From Phytophthora sp. 'mugwort' (Eukaryota; Oomycota; Peronosporomycetes; Peronosporales; Peronosporaceae), in the NCBI GenBank assembly GCA_033558025.1, contig JAUCEF010000018.1, positions 620,001 to 684,000 of the forward strand: 64,000 nt of DNA, read 5' to 3'. Shown here one piece after another: positions 54,730-64,000 of the stretch. Within the stretch, counting starts at the first letter, position 1; each line of letters starts with the position of its first letter. A program made the position numbers and the translations under genes. The notes under the pieces are model-generated. The model did not search any database. It had not been told where the DNA came from and worked only from the letters and a program-made list of their open reading frames with translations.

Positions 54730-55583
54730 CAGTTGTTGCACATTTCTCCGGCTCATTACTAGACGGGACTTCACAGCTATTGCACGAGTTTAGCACGACG
54801 CGATTCTCGTGTAAGGCGAAGCCTGGCACCAGGAACTCGACGCGCAGTTTGGCGAATGCCGGCAGCTGCCAACGCATCTCCAGCAAACTGAGCGAGATCT
54901 CCTTCTAGGTGCGTAGTGGACACGGACACTGGCCCAGCAGCGTCTTGTCATGCCAGACCTTGAAGACGAACTTGTAGTTCTGTCTCGGCTGGCTGTGCTG
55001 CAGGTCTAAGTTCATCTGATAGATTCCATTGAGATGCCGTCGTTCACCACCCCGAAGAAGTACTGTCCCCGCGCCCGCTCACGCGCTCCCAACCCAGCAG
55101 GCTGAACGCTGCCGATGGCCTTGGCCGCCATGAGCGGCGTGACGACCTCCAGACCTTGAACCTGCTGCTGTTGTCGGACAGGATCTGTCTGGATGGATGC
55201 AGCGGCCTGCATGGAGGCAGCCGGGACGAGCCGCAGTGTGCTGATACTCGGCCCTGTGGCCAAAAAACCCGACGCCGGCTGCGTCTCAGAGGCAAGAAGG
55301 GTTACAACGCCGTTATTACTGCCACCGCCGCCATTATTGCCGCCTCAGCGGCGTTCGTCACGGGCGAACGAGGGCGAGCGTTATAGGATGTGCTTGACCC
55401 GAGCGCTTCAGACGCCATACGGCTGAGCGCGTGACGCTGTAGCGCCACGTCCGCCCCGATCACAGCCGCCCCGCTCTGTAACAGCTTGAGGATCTCCACG
55501 CGCTGGCCGTTCGTCAGCGCTTGCACACGCCGCGCCGTTCCATCGTTATGAGCTATGAAGCTGAATGAGTTGACGAAAAGCAC
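54730..55583 (-). pseudogene. Degenerate unknown gene
   Basis: Minus-strand frames read MLFVNSFSFIAHNDGTARRV, QALTNGQRVEILKLLQSGAA, an Ala-rich stretch, then ATGPSISTLRLVPAASMQAA, EVVTPLMAAKAIGSVQPAGL, RARGQYFFGVVNDGISM and, after further frame changes, LEMRWQLPAFAKLRVEFLVP. The low-complexity Ala stretch near 55.3 kb is where frames slip. No family is recognised. It converges on the ABC transporter. Confidence 0.4.
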
Positions 55584-55592
55584 TCCTTACTG

Positions 55593-56255
55593 CACCGTAA
55601 AACCTGTGTAGTATCCGACACACTTTTGGCTTTGGGGTTTGGGCCCCTTAAAATCGATAATTCACAATCCATACGGAAAAGCAGACACGTTACTAAAAAC
55701 AGCGATTTAGCACTCAGAAGTGCATTCCATTAGATCCAGGAGGGGGGAGGGGGGGGGGGTTACTCTGAGAACCCTCCCAACGCGGGGACGATTAACACAA
55801 AGTATTTATAACCTCACCAACCTCAGGATCAAGAAGCTCCATGCGCTTTAGTAGCTCAGCGAGAGCATTAGACGATGCCTCAACTGTTGGGTGGACAAGT
55901 GGCACGGCGAGGATGCCCTTAAACCCGTTCGAGATCGTCGAATCGGACAACTCGTCCCACGCGCTGGCAACCCAGCCAACCAGTTCAAGCAATTCCGCCT
56001 GCTGTACAGCCGAGGGCGGCGACCTCGGCCCGCACTGGCTCGTGTGCGGCTAATATATCATTGGTAGTGTATTTAGAATTTGGGGAATGACTAAGCTTTG
56101 CATGACTGGTGCTAATTTTTAGCGAGCCATGACCACCTATTTTTGAAGCTGTCGGAAATGACAGCAAACCAGATGTCCAAGCTCGTGGCGTTTGATTGGC
56201 TTATTTGGCGTGTCGGATATAACACTCTGCCGGATACTACACAAGTTTTACGGTG
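55593..56255 (-). mobile_element. Deleted pogo-like element with matching termini
   Basis: CACCGTAAAACCTGTGTAGT at 55593 matches the reverse complement of the right end (CACCGTAAAACTTGTGTAGT), a ~27-bp inverted repeat with two mismatches. Inside, the minus strand at 55992-55792 encodes MLELVGWVASAWDELSDSTI and NGFKGILAVP, the C-terminal W(V/A)..AW.....I..(S/G)F shape of pogo/Tigger (DDE_1) transposases. At 663 bp it lacks the catalytic core, so it is non-autonomous. TA-type target sequence is compatible with both borders but not proven. Confidence 0.6.
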
Positions 56256-56687
56256 TATCATTTTCTAACGCGAGACGCGTACAAATTATACACGATTCGA
56301 AAAATAAATGTTTAAAAATTAAGCTGTATTATTAAACACGTAAACCCCTCTAATCCGAAGATTATTCCGGATTAACGTTATCCGGAATTCATAATAAAAG
56401 AATTAACGTATACAGGAATATCAGTACTATATATTATGTCGCAAGCCTGTTCCGAGACACGAAGGCTATCGAAGGCTTCTGGTTGGCCAATCCGAGATGA
56501 TGTTTAGAACATAACCTATCCAAAACACTCTGCATTGCGATCTCCTTGCAAAACGGTTTCGACAAGGACAGCGACAAGCCATTAGTTACGCGCCATAAAC
56601 ACCATAATTCTTCAAAACAGAAGCTTCATTAGTCTAATTACTCGTCACTAGAAATAACATCGCTTTCCACTCCTGTGCGGCGCTTCT
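56256..56687. other. AT-rich spacer; possible piggyBac end
   Basis: No gene. Near 56340-56375 CCCCTCTAATCCGAAGATTATTCCGGATT resembles the reverse complement of the sequence near 59920-59946 (CCCTACGGATTATTCGGAAT, next to TTAA). These may be the two degenerate ends of the piggyBac-like element. Confidence 0.3.
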
Positions 56688-59600
56688 TCACGAACCGGAT
56701 CTTGTGCTACACCTCCGCTGGTGTAGCCGCCCCGTTCCTCCTGGCCTGGTGCCATATTTGGCTGCAGGTGAGGTTGTTCCTTGGTGTAATCGGCGCACCT
56801 TGTTGCGAAGCGTCATTCCCCCCTTCTTGACGCGCGAACACGTTGCACAGCTGTATCTAGTCGCGTAGCTACGAATACCTGCTCCTGCGCGCGCCGAGCA
56901 CACTTTGCAAAGCCACTGACGGCGTTTTGTTGTATTCATCTCCGCAATCTTCTCGAGGGTGTGCGCCAACTGAGGCAGCCGGGCTCGGTAACCACATCTT
57001 CTGGGTTGCCCCGCCTGCAAATCATCCTTCGTCTGGCTTAGCAAGTCGGCGTGGAGACGCCGCATGAACGCTGCATGCGTCAGTACGGGCTTGTTTCTCT
57101 TCTTTCATTGCCAGCTTATATAAAAGCATTCATCATGGCGATGTCTACCAGTTTAAGGAAACTGCCTTGTAATATGTGCGCATCCTGATCGATCGCTGGA
57201 TAGAGTATCGTTGGAGACGTAGCTGAAAATGCACATCCACGCCTCCCATAGCTTCGTGGTAGTCGCGAACTAGTAGCAGATAAGGAACCACTGCTAATGA
57301 GCCATCTGCTTTTCTACGCGACACATACGTAAGCCGGTTGGAGCAACCAGTGGCGAGGAACCGAACAGGCTTATTATCCATCCACGTGAGCGCGACGATC
57401 TCCTGGTGGTCGCTCCATACCCCGATCTTGTACGTTCCGCGAGGCATGCTTTTTGGCCGCTTCTTCGGTTTGAACTCAATCCCAGTGCACCACCCTTTCG
57501 GTCCTGGCGAATGGTTCCCACGTGCGAATATCCTAGGCTGACCAGCTTTTGTGACAGAGGTACAGAGGTATAGAAATTGTCGGTACAAACTAGCCGCTGG
57601 GTTGGCTGCCCACGCAGCACTTCAATCAGGTTACGCACCACAGCCCTCTGTGCAACGCTGACTTCATCTGCATTCGCTTTACCACAGTCGATTTCGAGCC
57701 TAAACACACACACACACAAACACAATATAAGCAGTATCATCCGGAATATATTCCGGATCATCCCCTGTAACGCATATTCAGTACCTTGAGCAATACGCAG
57801 TCTCGGCACAGCATGTCATATAAAACTTTGTCCCCCATTTTGTTGGACTTCATTGGCATGAGCTGCTGCATGGGGTTTCGCCTGTACCTCATAGGCATCA
57901 TGCCTTCGTCAAATGAGATGCGGGACCCAAGTCGGTAGTCACGCCAAAACGTCTTTTGCAGTGCCTGAAGAACCGGGCGGATCTTGAAGGAACGATCACC
58001 GCTGTCTGCTTGCCGGGCGTTGTCGTTGAAACGCATGTAACGCGCAATGTCTTGGAACCTATCGCGGCTCAGGAATTGGCCGAACGTGCCCCGCGACAAC
58101 GCCCCTTCTGCCTTCGTAATCCAGTGTCTACTAAGGCTTTTCGCGGCGTGGATCGAGCGTCCGTGCGATCAGCACGCCGATGAAAGGGACGAGCTCGTGG
58201 GGTTGGACCGGGTGCTTCCGCCGTAGTTGCGCTTGTACCCGTTCAGGGTCAGCACTACAGTTGACGTTGATACTCGATGTCGATCTAATGCACGCACACA
58301 CATACACTCCGCGACAGCGTTGATGCTCTCTTCACGATATTGGTTGGTCTCCGCAGCGATCTTTCTCCACAATTCTTTGTGCAGAAAAAAGTATAAGATT
58401 GCCAGAGCGTTTTCAACGCAAGCCAGAGCAGCCCTTGTCGGTCCGCTTGAACCCTCGTATAGCGGCGCCGCGTCTAGTAGGCCTTAATTAGAGTGGTGTT
58501 CGTCAAATGTTTCCCACCCATCTCTCTGCAGCCGGTCCAAGCTTCGTCAGGTCAACTCAATCGGAATGGCATTCGCGGCAGCTTCTTTATGGTTAGATGG
58601 GGACGCTTGGACGTCTTCGTCATCGCCTCTTTCATCACTCCTTACTTCAATGTCCTTCTCACCGTTGTCTTCATCGAAAGAATCCCGTCTTCATCGCCTT
58701 CCGCATCCGATTCAAGAGTGAGCTGCCAGTCATTTTCACCCAAGTTGAGATCAGCAGCAGCAAGAGGCCCGAACAGACGTTCGCGCTTGAGCGCATCGAG
58801 AAAGTGGTCGGAATCAAAGTCGTCCAACGAGATAACAGGAGCAGTGCGGGTAGCAGTCTCGGTCGTCTGCCCACCGCTTCCGGAATGGGCTGTCCAGGAT
58901 ATTCCAGACTTGGTGACGAAGTATTCGTAGTAGCTTGTTCTGTATATTCCTGAATAGCTTCCGTCGTATCCGGAAGATCTAAATCTTTAATATTCGTAAT
59001 ATATACAAGAGTCAGTTTACGAACAAATCCAGCTTGCAGGCATCGATGCACTTACTAGAGGGGCGTCGCTGCTTGCTTGCAGTCCTTGAGCTGGTAGAAA
59101 CTTTACGTTTTATTGTTACCGATCGCGTACCCGTAGACTTCCTTCCTACTAGCTTCTTCTTCTTGGACGCAGACTTTGGCGTCGAAGCAGCCGATGCTAC
59201 ATATGCTGGCGCATGCGCTGGCGTAGAGTCGGTGGGGGTGTCTTCCGACACTTTATAGACTGCATCAGGCAATTGAGGTGTCGGGCGCCGTAGGGGGCTG
59301 AGTCGTCTCGTCATCGACGACAGCAGGCGACGTGAGCATCTCTTCGGCTACGGCAGTTGTGGTCGCAGGAACCACATCTGCTGTATAAAACGCGACGGGG
59401 TGTGCAGATATAGGTGCGGACGGAGATGGCAACGCGGGGAGAGCTAGCTAGCCATGACGCCGACAATATCTCAACAGGCTGTCTCACCTGCAGAACGAAA
59501 AGGTAGCCGCACGCATTCATATAAGCTCTGTACAACGAACACACCTTGGAATAAATCGACGCCCTCCGTTCCTTTCACGTTTCCTGTGGGCGGTAGGTAC

Positions 59601-59698
59601 CGGTTGTCGTTGCTCAAATCTGTCGGCTTCTTGTACTTCCATCCTTTCTTCCTCAGCTCCCGCCATATTTGACGAAATGACTTCTCGACAGCAAACAT
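56688..59698 (-). pseudogene. PiggyBac-like transposase, better preserved copy
   Basis: Starts MFAVEKSFRQIWRELRKKGW and KYKKPTDLSNDNRYLPPTG (the N-terminal domain that oomycete copies share). A Ser/Lys-rich linker is followed by a WRKIAAETNQYREESIN segment and the catalytic domain: GTFGQFLSRDRFQDIARYMR, FDEGMMPMRYRRNP (first Asp), LVCTDNFYTSVPLSQKLV (second Asp) and GVWSDHQEIVALTWMDNKPV (third Asp region). The MGGVDVHFQLRLQRYSIQRS block follows. The C-terminus is a Cys-rich motif, WLCKVCSARAG ... YSCATCSR, like the zinc-binding tail of piggyBac enzymes. Some joins need frame changes or introns (a CACACACA tract near 57.7 kb), so activity is doubtful. Enzymes of this family cut at TTAA. Confidence 0.75.
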
Positions 59699-59917
59699 GA
59701 TGAACAAGAGTGGATGTCTTCTCTCGGGCGGCGAATTCGAAATGAAAGGCTGGCAGTGGCCAGCTACACCTGGATGCTTATATTTGTAGTCCAATCCCTT
59801 TGCAACAAATCTCATGTCGCGTACTCTGCATCTGACCTCTTGAATATAAATTGTTATATGCGGATTTACAATGGCCGCGAATCTGATGCGGACATTGCGG
59901 ATTACTATCGTCTGCAT

Positions 59918-60520
59918 AAATTGTATTCCGAATAATCCGTAGGGTTAAGCGATGTTGACGTCATTTTGTATGAGTCACACAAATATTGAATCAAGAAGGG
60001 CTAGGCATAATTCCTATGTGGGATATCGGAATGCCGTGGCGCACATAAATTATTCGATAGAAATGAGTGGTGCGATTTCTTTATAGCTATTTCAAAATAA
60101 CACGCACTGACCCCCCCCCCTCCCCCCCGATCATCGCTGCAGCACCAATGGCGTTCCGAAACGATGAAGAGAGTTGAAGAAGCTCGGTTGGTACTCGAAA
60201 AAAATCGAATGGTCTTTCGGTATATCTACGGACATTAAGCCGGCAAGACGAAGAAAGATACGGCGAGAGTTGATTTATTTGTTGGAAAAGAGGCTCGCAT
60301 GCGTTATCTGGACCGCTGTGGCATCGGTATGTATACGTTGTCGTGTTTATTGTATGGACATGTATAAGGCTATGTGCACACCGTAGAGGAGACAACGTGG
60401 AAGAATGCCAAGGAACGGGAAGCTTAGTCGCAAGCGATCACTACGCAGTACAGTCTCGTCGCTCTAAGTGAAGCAGTGACTGCCGAAAGGTATCATTTTT
60501 TGACGGATTTGTATTGAACT
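59918..60520. other. Spacer between piggyBac-like gene and LTR
   Basis: Contains a C run (60111-60129) and no supported gene. TTAA next to AGGG near 59941-59947 may mark the piggyBac end. Confidence 0.3.
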
Positions 60521-61981
60521 TGTTACGGTCCTGTGGTGTAGCGGGATCGATCAAAATACGATTAAGACCTGATCCGCTTTCCAACTGCGCCCAGACACCG
60601 ATTAATGGAGGGGGTTTCCCGATGATCCGTGATCAGCTGAACTTGGTCTCACCTTGTATACCCGTCGGTGGGCTAGATTTGCTCTCCTGGGACTCCGAAG
60701 GATGCAGTGATGTAAAGTTTTGAACGTCCTGGCGGGACGCGGTGATGCGTCGGGCAGCGCGAAAGTCCTCGCTCGCTCTGCTGCCGTTATTGGTTCCGAT
60801 CTGGGGTAGTAGACCTTCGATTGGGGGCCTGGACTTGATCCAAAGCCGAGGTTGCCGTGTGGAGTTGTTCCTTTCCTTGAGTTGCTTGCCGCTCCCTTTA
60901 GCGAGATCTTGCGAGTTGATAGTTGAAGCGATCGTCGACCAAGCATTGAATGCTCATCGATCGAGGTGTGCGCATGAGCAGTAGTTCGCAAGCGGGGAGG
61001 GTCGCCCAATATACGATCCGATCCTCTCACCACGACACTAGATCTGCTGCCTTTAAATGTTGACACCTTGGCGGGCCAATGTAGTTCCATTTCCGCGGTA
61101 CCTGAACCCCTCCTAAGTCGTCCAATGCAAATTCGAGTCTGATTGTTGTTTATTCTTGTCTTGTCCTATCTTCCCATTTGAACCCTATCTGGTACCACCT
61201 GACTACCCTGATTCAATTTCCTCTTCAACCACTCAACACGTACCGGCTTCACACTTGCCCATCTCCAAGGATGATGGATCCCGATCGGCCAGATCGCTGG
61301 TGTCACCGATCGGCCCGATCTGCCAGATCGCGGATGTCGGAACATGTATACCGACCAGCGAATACAGATCGACCCGATCTGCCAGATCCCGAATGCCGGA
61401 TCTATCCGGGGTCTGCCCGATCGCTGACGACGGGTGTATCCCGATCTGCGGGCGCCGGATCGACCCGATCTTCCAGATCCCGTACACCACATCGGCCCGA
61501 TCTGCCAGATCCCGTATGTCGTACTTGTATGCCAATCTGCAAGAAAGTGTGTACCGATCCGATCGAGGGTTGTTCTTGGTCGATCACGGTCCGCTCAATA
61601 ACGATCAGGGTCTATCCAGTTCAGCTGCGATCTGCATGTCGCCGATCGGTCTTGATCCACGCCCCTTGACTCCAATCTTGATGTCCGGCGCCGATCCGAC
61701 CTGGGCCGGTCAAGACTAAACGTGGTCCGATCCGCATGTCGCCGATCGGTCTTGGTCTTCATCCCTTGCCCGGATCTAGTCTAAGATCGGCCGTAATCGA
61801 GGATCGATCAGGAGTGATTGTGGTCCTATAAGAGTAGATCGGTCACGATCTGTCGATCGCCAGTAAGTTTCGTCCTTCGTCCTTCGCCTGATCTTCGTTC
61901 TTTGCGTGATCTTCAACCTGGGTCGCCGTCAAACTCGCTTTCCGCCCCCTATCAGATTCCAGTCGCGATTCACGTGTAACA
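60521..61981 (+). repeat. 5' LTR of a Ty3/gypsy-type retrotransposon
   Basis: It begins TGTTACGG and ends GTGTAACA, the perfect TGTTAC/GTAACA inverted ends expected of an LTR, and is followed by coding sequence for gag and protease. Length 1,461 bp. The 3' LTR would be outside the window, so the call rests on ends and position. Confidence 0.55.
61287..61860. repeat. GATC-dense degenerate repeat inside the LTR
   Basis: At least four imperfect copies of GATCGRCCCGATCTGCCAGATC occur between 61287 and 61512, and GATC or CGATC continues at high density to ~61860. Unit spacing is uneven (about 30-90 bases). It could carry promoter or enhancer activity for the LTR. Confidence 0.6.
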
Positions 61982-62127
61982 TTTCGTGATCTGGCCGATC
62001 CAGGGCCTGCTGACTCAATAACGTCAGTCTGGGTGCCTTGCCGTCGATCTCGCCTCGAACTTGTCTGATCACTAGATTTAAATCACGGCTGTTCGAGCCG
62101 ACTCGAGTAGTAAAGGTTCAGCGCAGC

Positions 62128-62535
62128 CAGTCAACCGCTCAACCCATCTGACCATCGAGACTGCCGAGATGACTCGCGTGAACGCAAGCGTTTGATCGCC
62201 GAGACGACTGCCTGAACGACAACGATCCGATCGGGATCGCCGAGACGACTCACGTGAGCGCCCACGCTACGGACCGCGTGCCGCGTGTGGAGGTGATGGT
62301 CATTCAGCACATTTCTGCCGTTGGCGCGGCAAGTTCCACAAACAGGTGCACGAAGTCGGACGCTGCGAGTTGTTCCAGCGTCTGGAAACACTCACCAAAT
62401 TTGTCCGAACGTCAGTCGACAAGTCGAGTGTGCCAGCGGAGCTCCACGATATCTACGAGCCGAAGGATTTAAAATCGGCGGCCCGCCAACACTGGCTGGG
62501 TTGGAGAATAACGGCTGCCACAGTCAGCTGAGCCG
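62128..62535 (+). pseudogene. Gypsy gag C-terminal region
   Basis: The plus-strand frame reads GHSAHFCRWRGKFHKQVHEV, GRCELFQRLETLTKFVRTSV, DKSSVPAELHDIYEPKDLKS. This is the zinc-knuckle plus helical segment typical of gag in oomycete gypsy elements, although the CCHC spacing is damaged. Frames before it are interrupted. Confidence 0.5.
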
Positions 62536-62779
62536 GTGGTGGAAGCGAACTATGTGTTCGCTTTTGTAGGCGAAACACAACGGCCGGAGAGGTGAGGAAA
62601 ACGACGGACTTGAATGTGAGATTGACGGGAATGTTGAACTCAGCGATCGAGAGGAAGATTGCCAAGTTGTTATGAGTGCGAGGTAGAAGCGCGGCGACGG
62701 GGAAGAGTCGATGGCAGTGTAATGACAGTGAGGCTGCGTCCCGGAGTGCGTATGGGGTGGTGGTCGGCGAAAACGTTCG

Positions 62780-63813
62780 ATCGCCAAGTTAGTATGCGAG
62801 CTCTAGTGATGTGTGTGGTAAATGGTGAGCGGACGAAGATTCTACTCGATACTGGGGTAAACGTCTCGGCTGTAAGTGAATCTTCGCGCGGCAAGGCGAT
62901 TGAAGCGGCATGCAAGCACTGATTTACAGATCAATGTGCAAGGAATTGGTAGGGCAAAGTGCCTAAGACAACGACAGCAGTGGTTAAAATTACACTTGGC
63001 TGGAAGATTGTCTACGAGTTTGAAGTCTGGGTTATGTCACATCCTGCGGGTGTTGACTTGATACTGGATACCCACTTCATGATACCAGCAGGAATACGAC
63101 TGGATCTTTTACAACTCGGCTGCGGAATTGCTAGACGACGTAGTAGTATCACTTTTTAAGTCACACAACGCCGAGTTAGGAGAATCGTAGTATGGTTATC
63201 AGACCACCGACAGCACTATGAATCGTAGAATGTACCGAGTCGGCTGGCAGCTGATTTCAGCTTACGGCGCCGTCGTCCAAGTCGCGATATTTACGAGATG
63301 TGGATTCGGAGCACTAAATGATTGGATTCCGACGGCTGCGCACAATCCCACGGGCAAGGCCGTACGGGTAATGATTACGAACGTCAGCAGTAAACAGATA
63401 TGGCGTCCTGCTCACTTCCCAGTTGTGCTTTGGGCACGACACGTTAGGCTTCCACCCGTAATGGCTATATCAAACTTAACTCGGCGAAGTACCGTGACTG
63501 GCAAGTCCTAGCCTTCGAGTCAGCTATCAATAAAGATTTGTTGAGGAAAGAGCAACGGTGGTATGAGGAGTGGATCGCACAACGACCTCCAGCAGTGGCA
63601 AAGCGACGGTATGAGACTCCGTCGGGGGTGATGCCACGGGAACAACGAAGTTCTTGCAACAGAAAAGCAGAACCCACTTGCGCTCAGCATTGGGAGCGGT
63701 TGGAAGTGTCCAGGAACGATATTGTACTCCCTGAAGATCAAACTCGGCCTATTCCCGAGTTCTCCGGCTCTGATCGTTCATCAGCTGCACCGACCTCGTG
63801 GATAGTCCAATAG
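62780..63813 (+). pseudogene. Gypsy retropepsin and start of pol, truncated by window edge
   Basis: ERTKILLDTGVNVSAVSESS carries the DTG active site of a retroviral-type aspartic protease. WKIVYEFEVWVMSHPAGVDL and LILDTHFMIPAGIRLDL complete the fold in another frame. Downstream pieces (KAVRVMITNVSSKQIWRPAHF, LLRKEQRWYEEWIAQRPPAV, KRRYETPSGVM) are the linker seen before reverse transcriptase in such elements. Frame changes near 62.92 and 63.17 kb show decay. Reverse transcriptase would lie to the right of the window. Confidence 0.55.
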
Positions 63814-64000
63814 CAGAATCAGCCGATGCCAAACAGTCTCAGCTGAGTTAGTAAACTCGACGGACACATCCAGCACCTCGGCCGAGGTGATAGACTACGT
63901 TACCTCAGTGATTTAGGTAGCCGAGATCGGTTCGAGTGAGTCCATCAGCACAAGGGACGATCCGCCTAGCACGATAATGAAAGTACCCGCTGGCGCTGGG

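Overview
The window looks like a transposon-rich stretch of an oomycete genome, most likely Phytophthora or a close relative. The evidence is a Crinkler-type (LFLAK / HVLVVP) effector gene, oomycete-style full-size ABCG/PDR transporters, short GT-AG introns in otherwise compact genes, and a dense mix of piggyBac-like, Crypton-like, Harbinger, LINE and Ty3/gypsy elements. All homology calls are from reading translations by eye; no database search was possible.

Layout. 1-7.5 kb: decayed elements (a piggyBac-like transposase on the minus strand and a tyrosine-recombinase-like fragment). 7.5-14.05 kb: two nearly identical ~1.05 kb inverted repeats around 4.4 kb that holds a broken Crypton-type tyrosine recombinase and a SANT-like gene. 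14.06-35.5 kb: a Polinton/Maverick-type endogenous virus bounded by ~170-bp terminal inverted repeats. It has the morphogenesis set (double-jelly-roll major capsid protein, penton, packaging ATPase, adenain-like protease, small basic core-like protein), protein-primed-type PolB and a chromodomain integrase. It also has a fibre-like gene ending in a Peptidase S74 chaperone domain, a two-repeat ExoX-C/DUF3820-like gene and three uncharacterised genes. Between PolB and the right terminal repeat lie a PIF/Harbinger transposon and a broken Crinkler gene with a kinase-like C-terminus, so an effector gene sits inside the virus-like element. Almost every gene of the element carries frameshifts or stops; it is a fossil.

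36-55 kb is the host-like part: a decayed ABCG transporter (minus strand), a three-exon unknown gene, a Rab-like GTPase with an unusual N-terminal extension, a 1,048-residue three-exon unknown protein, an orphan inverted copy of the ABC transporter promoter split from its source by a truncated LINE, and an intact 1,427-codon ABCG transporter (plus strand). 54.7-64 kb returns to mobile DNA: a degenerate gene, a deleted pogo-like element with matching termini, a second and better preserved piggyBac-like gene, and a Ty3/gypsy element whose 1.46-kb 5' LTR, gag and protease region run off the right edge.

The most interesting unit is the 21.5-kb Polinton-like element: it combines a complete virion module, an S74 fibre, an HNH-like module inside PolB and a Crinkler effector within its termini.
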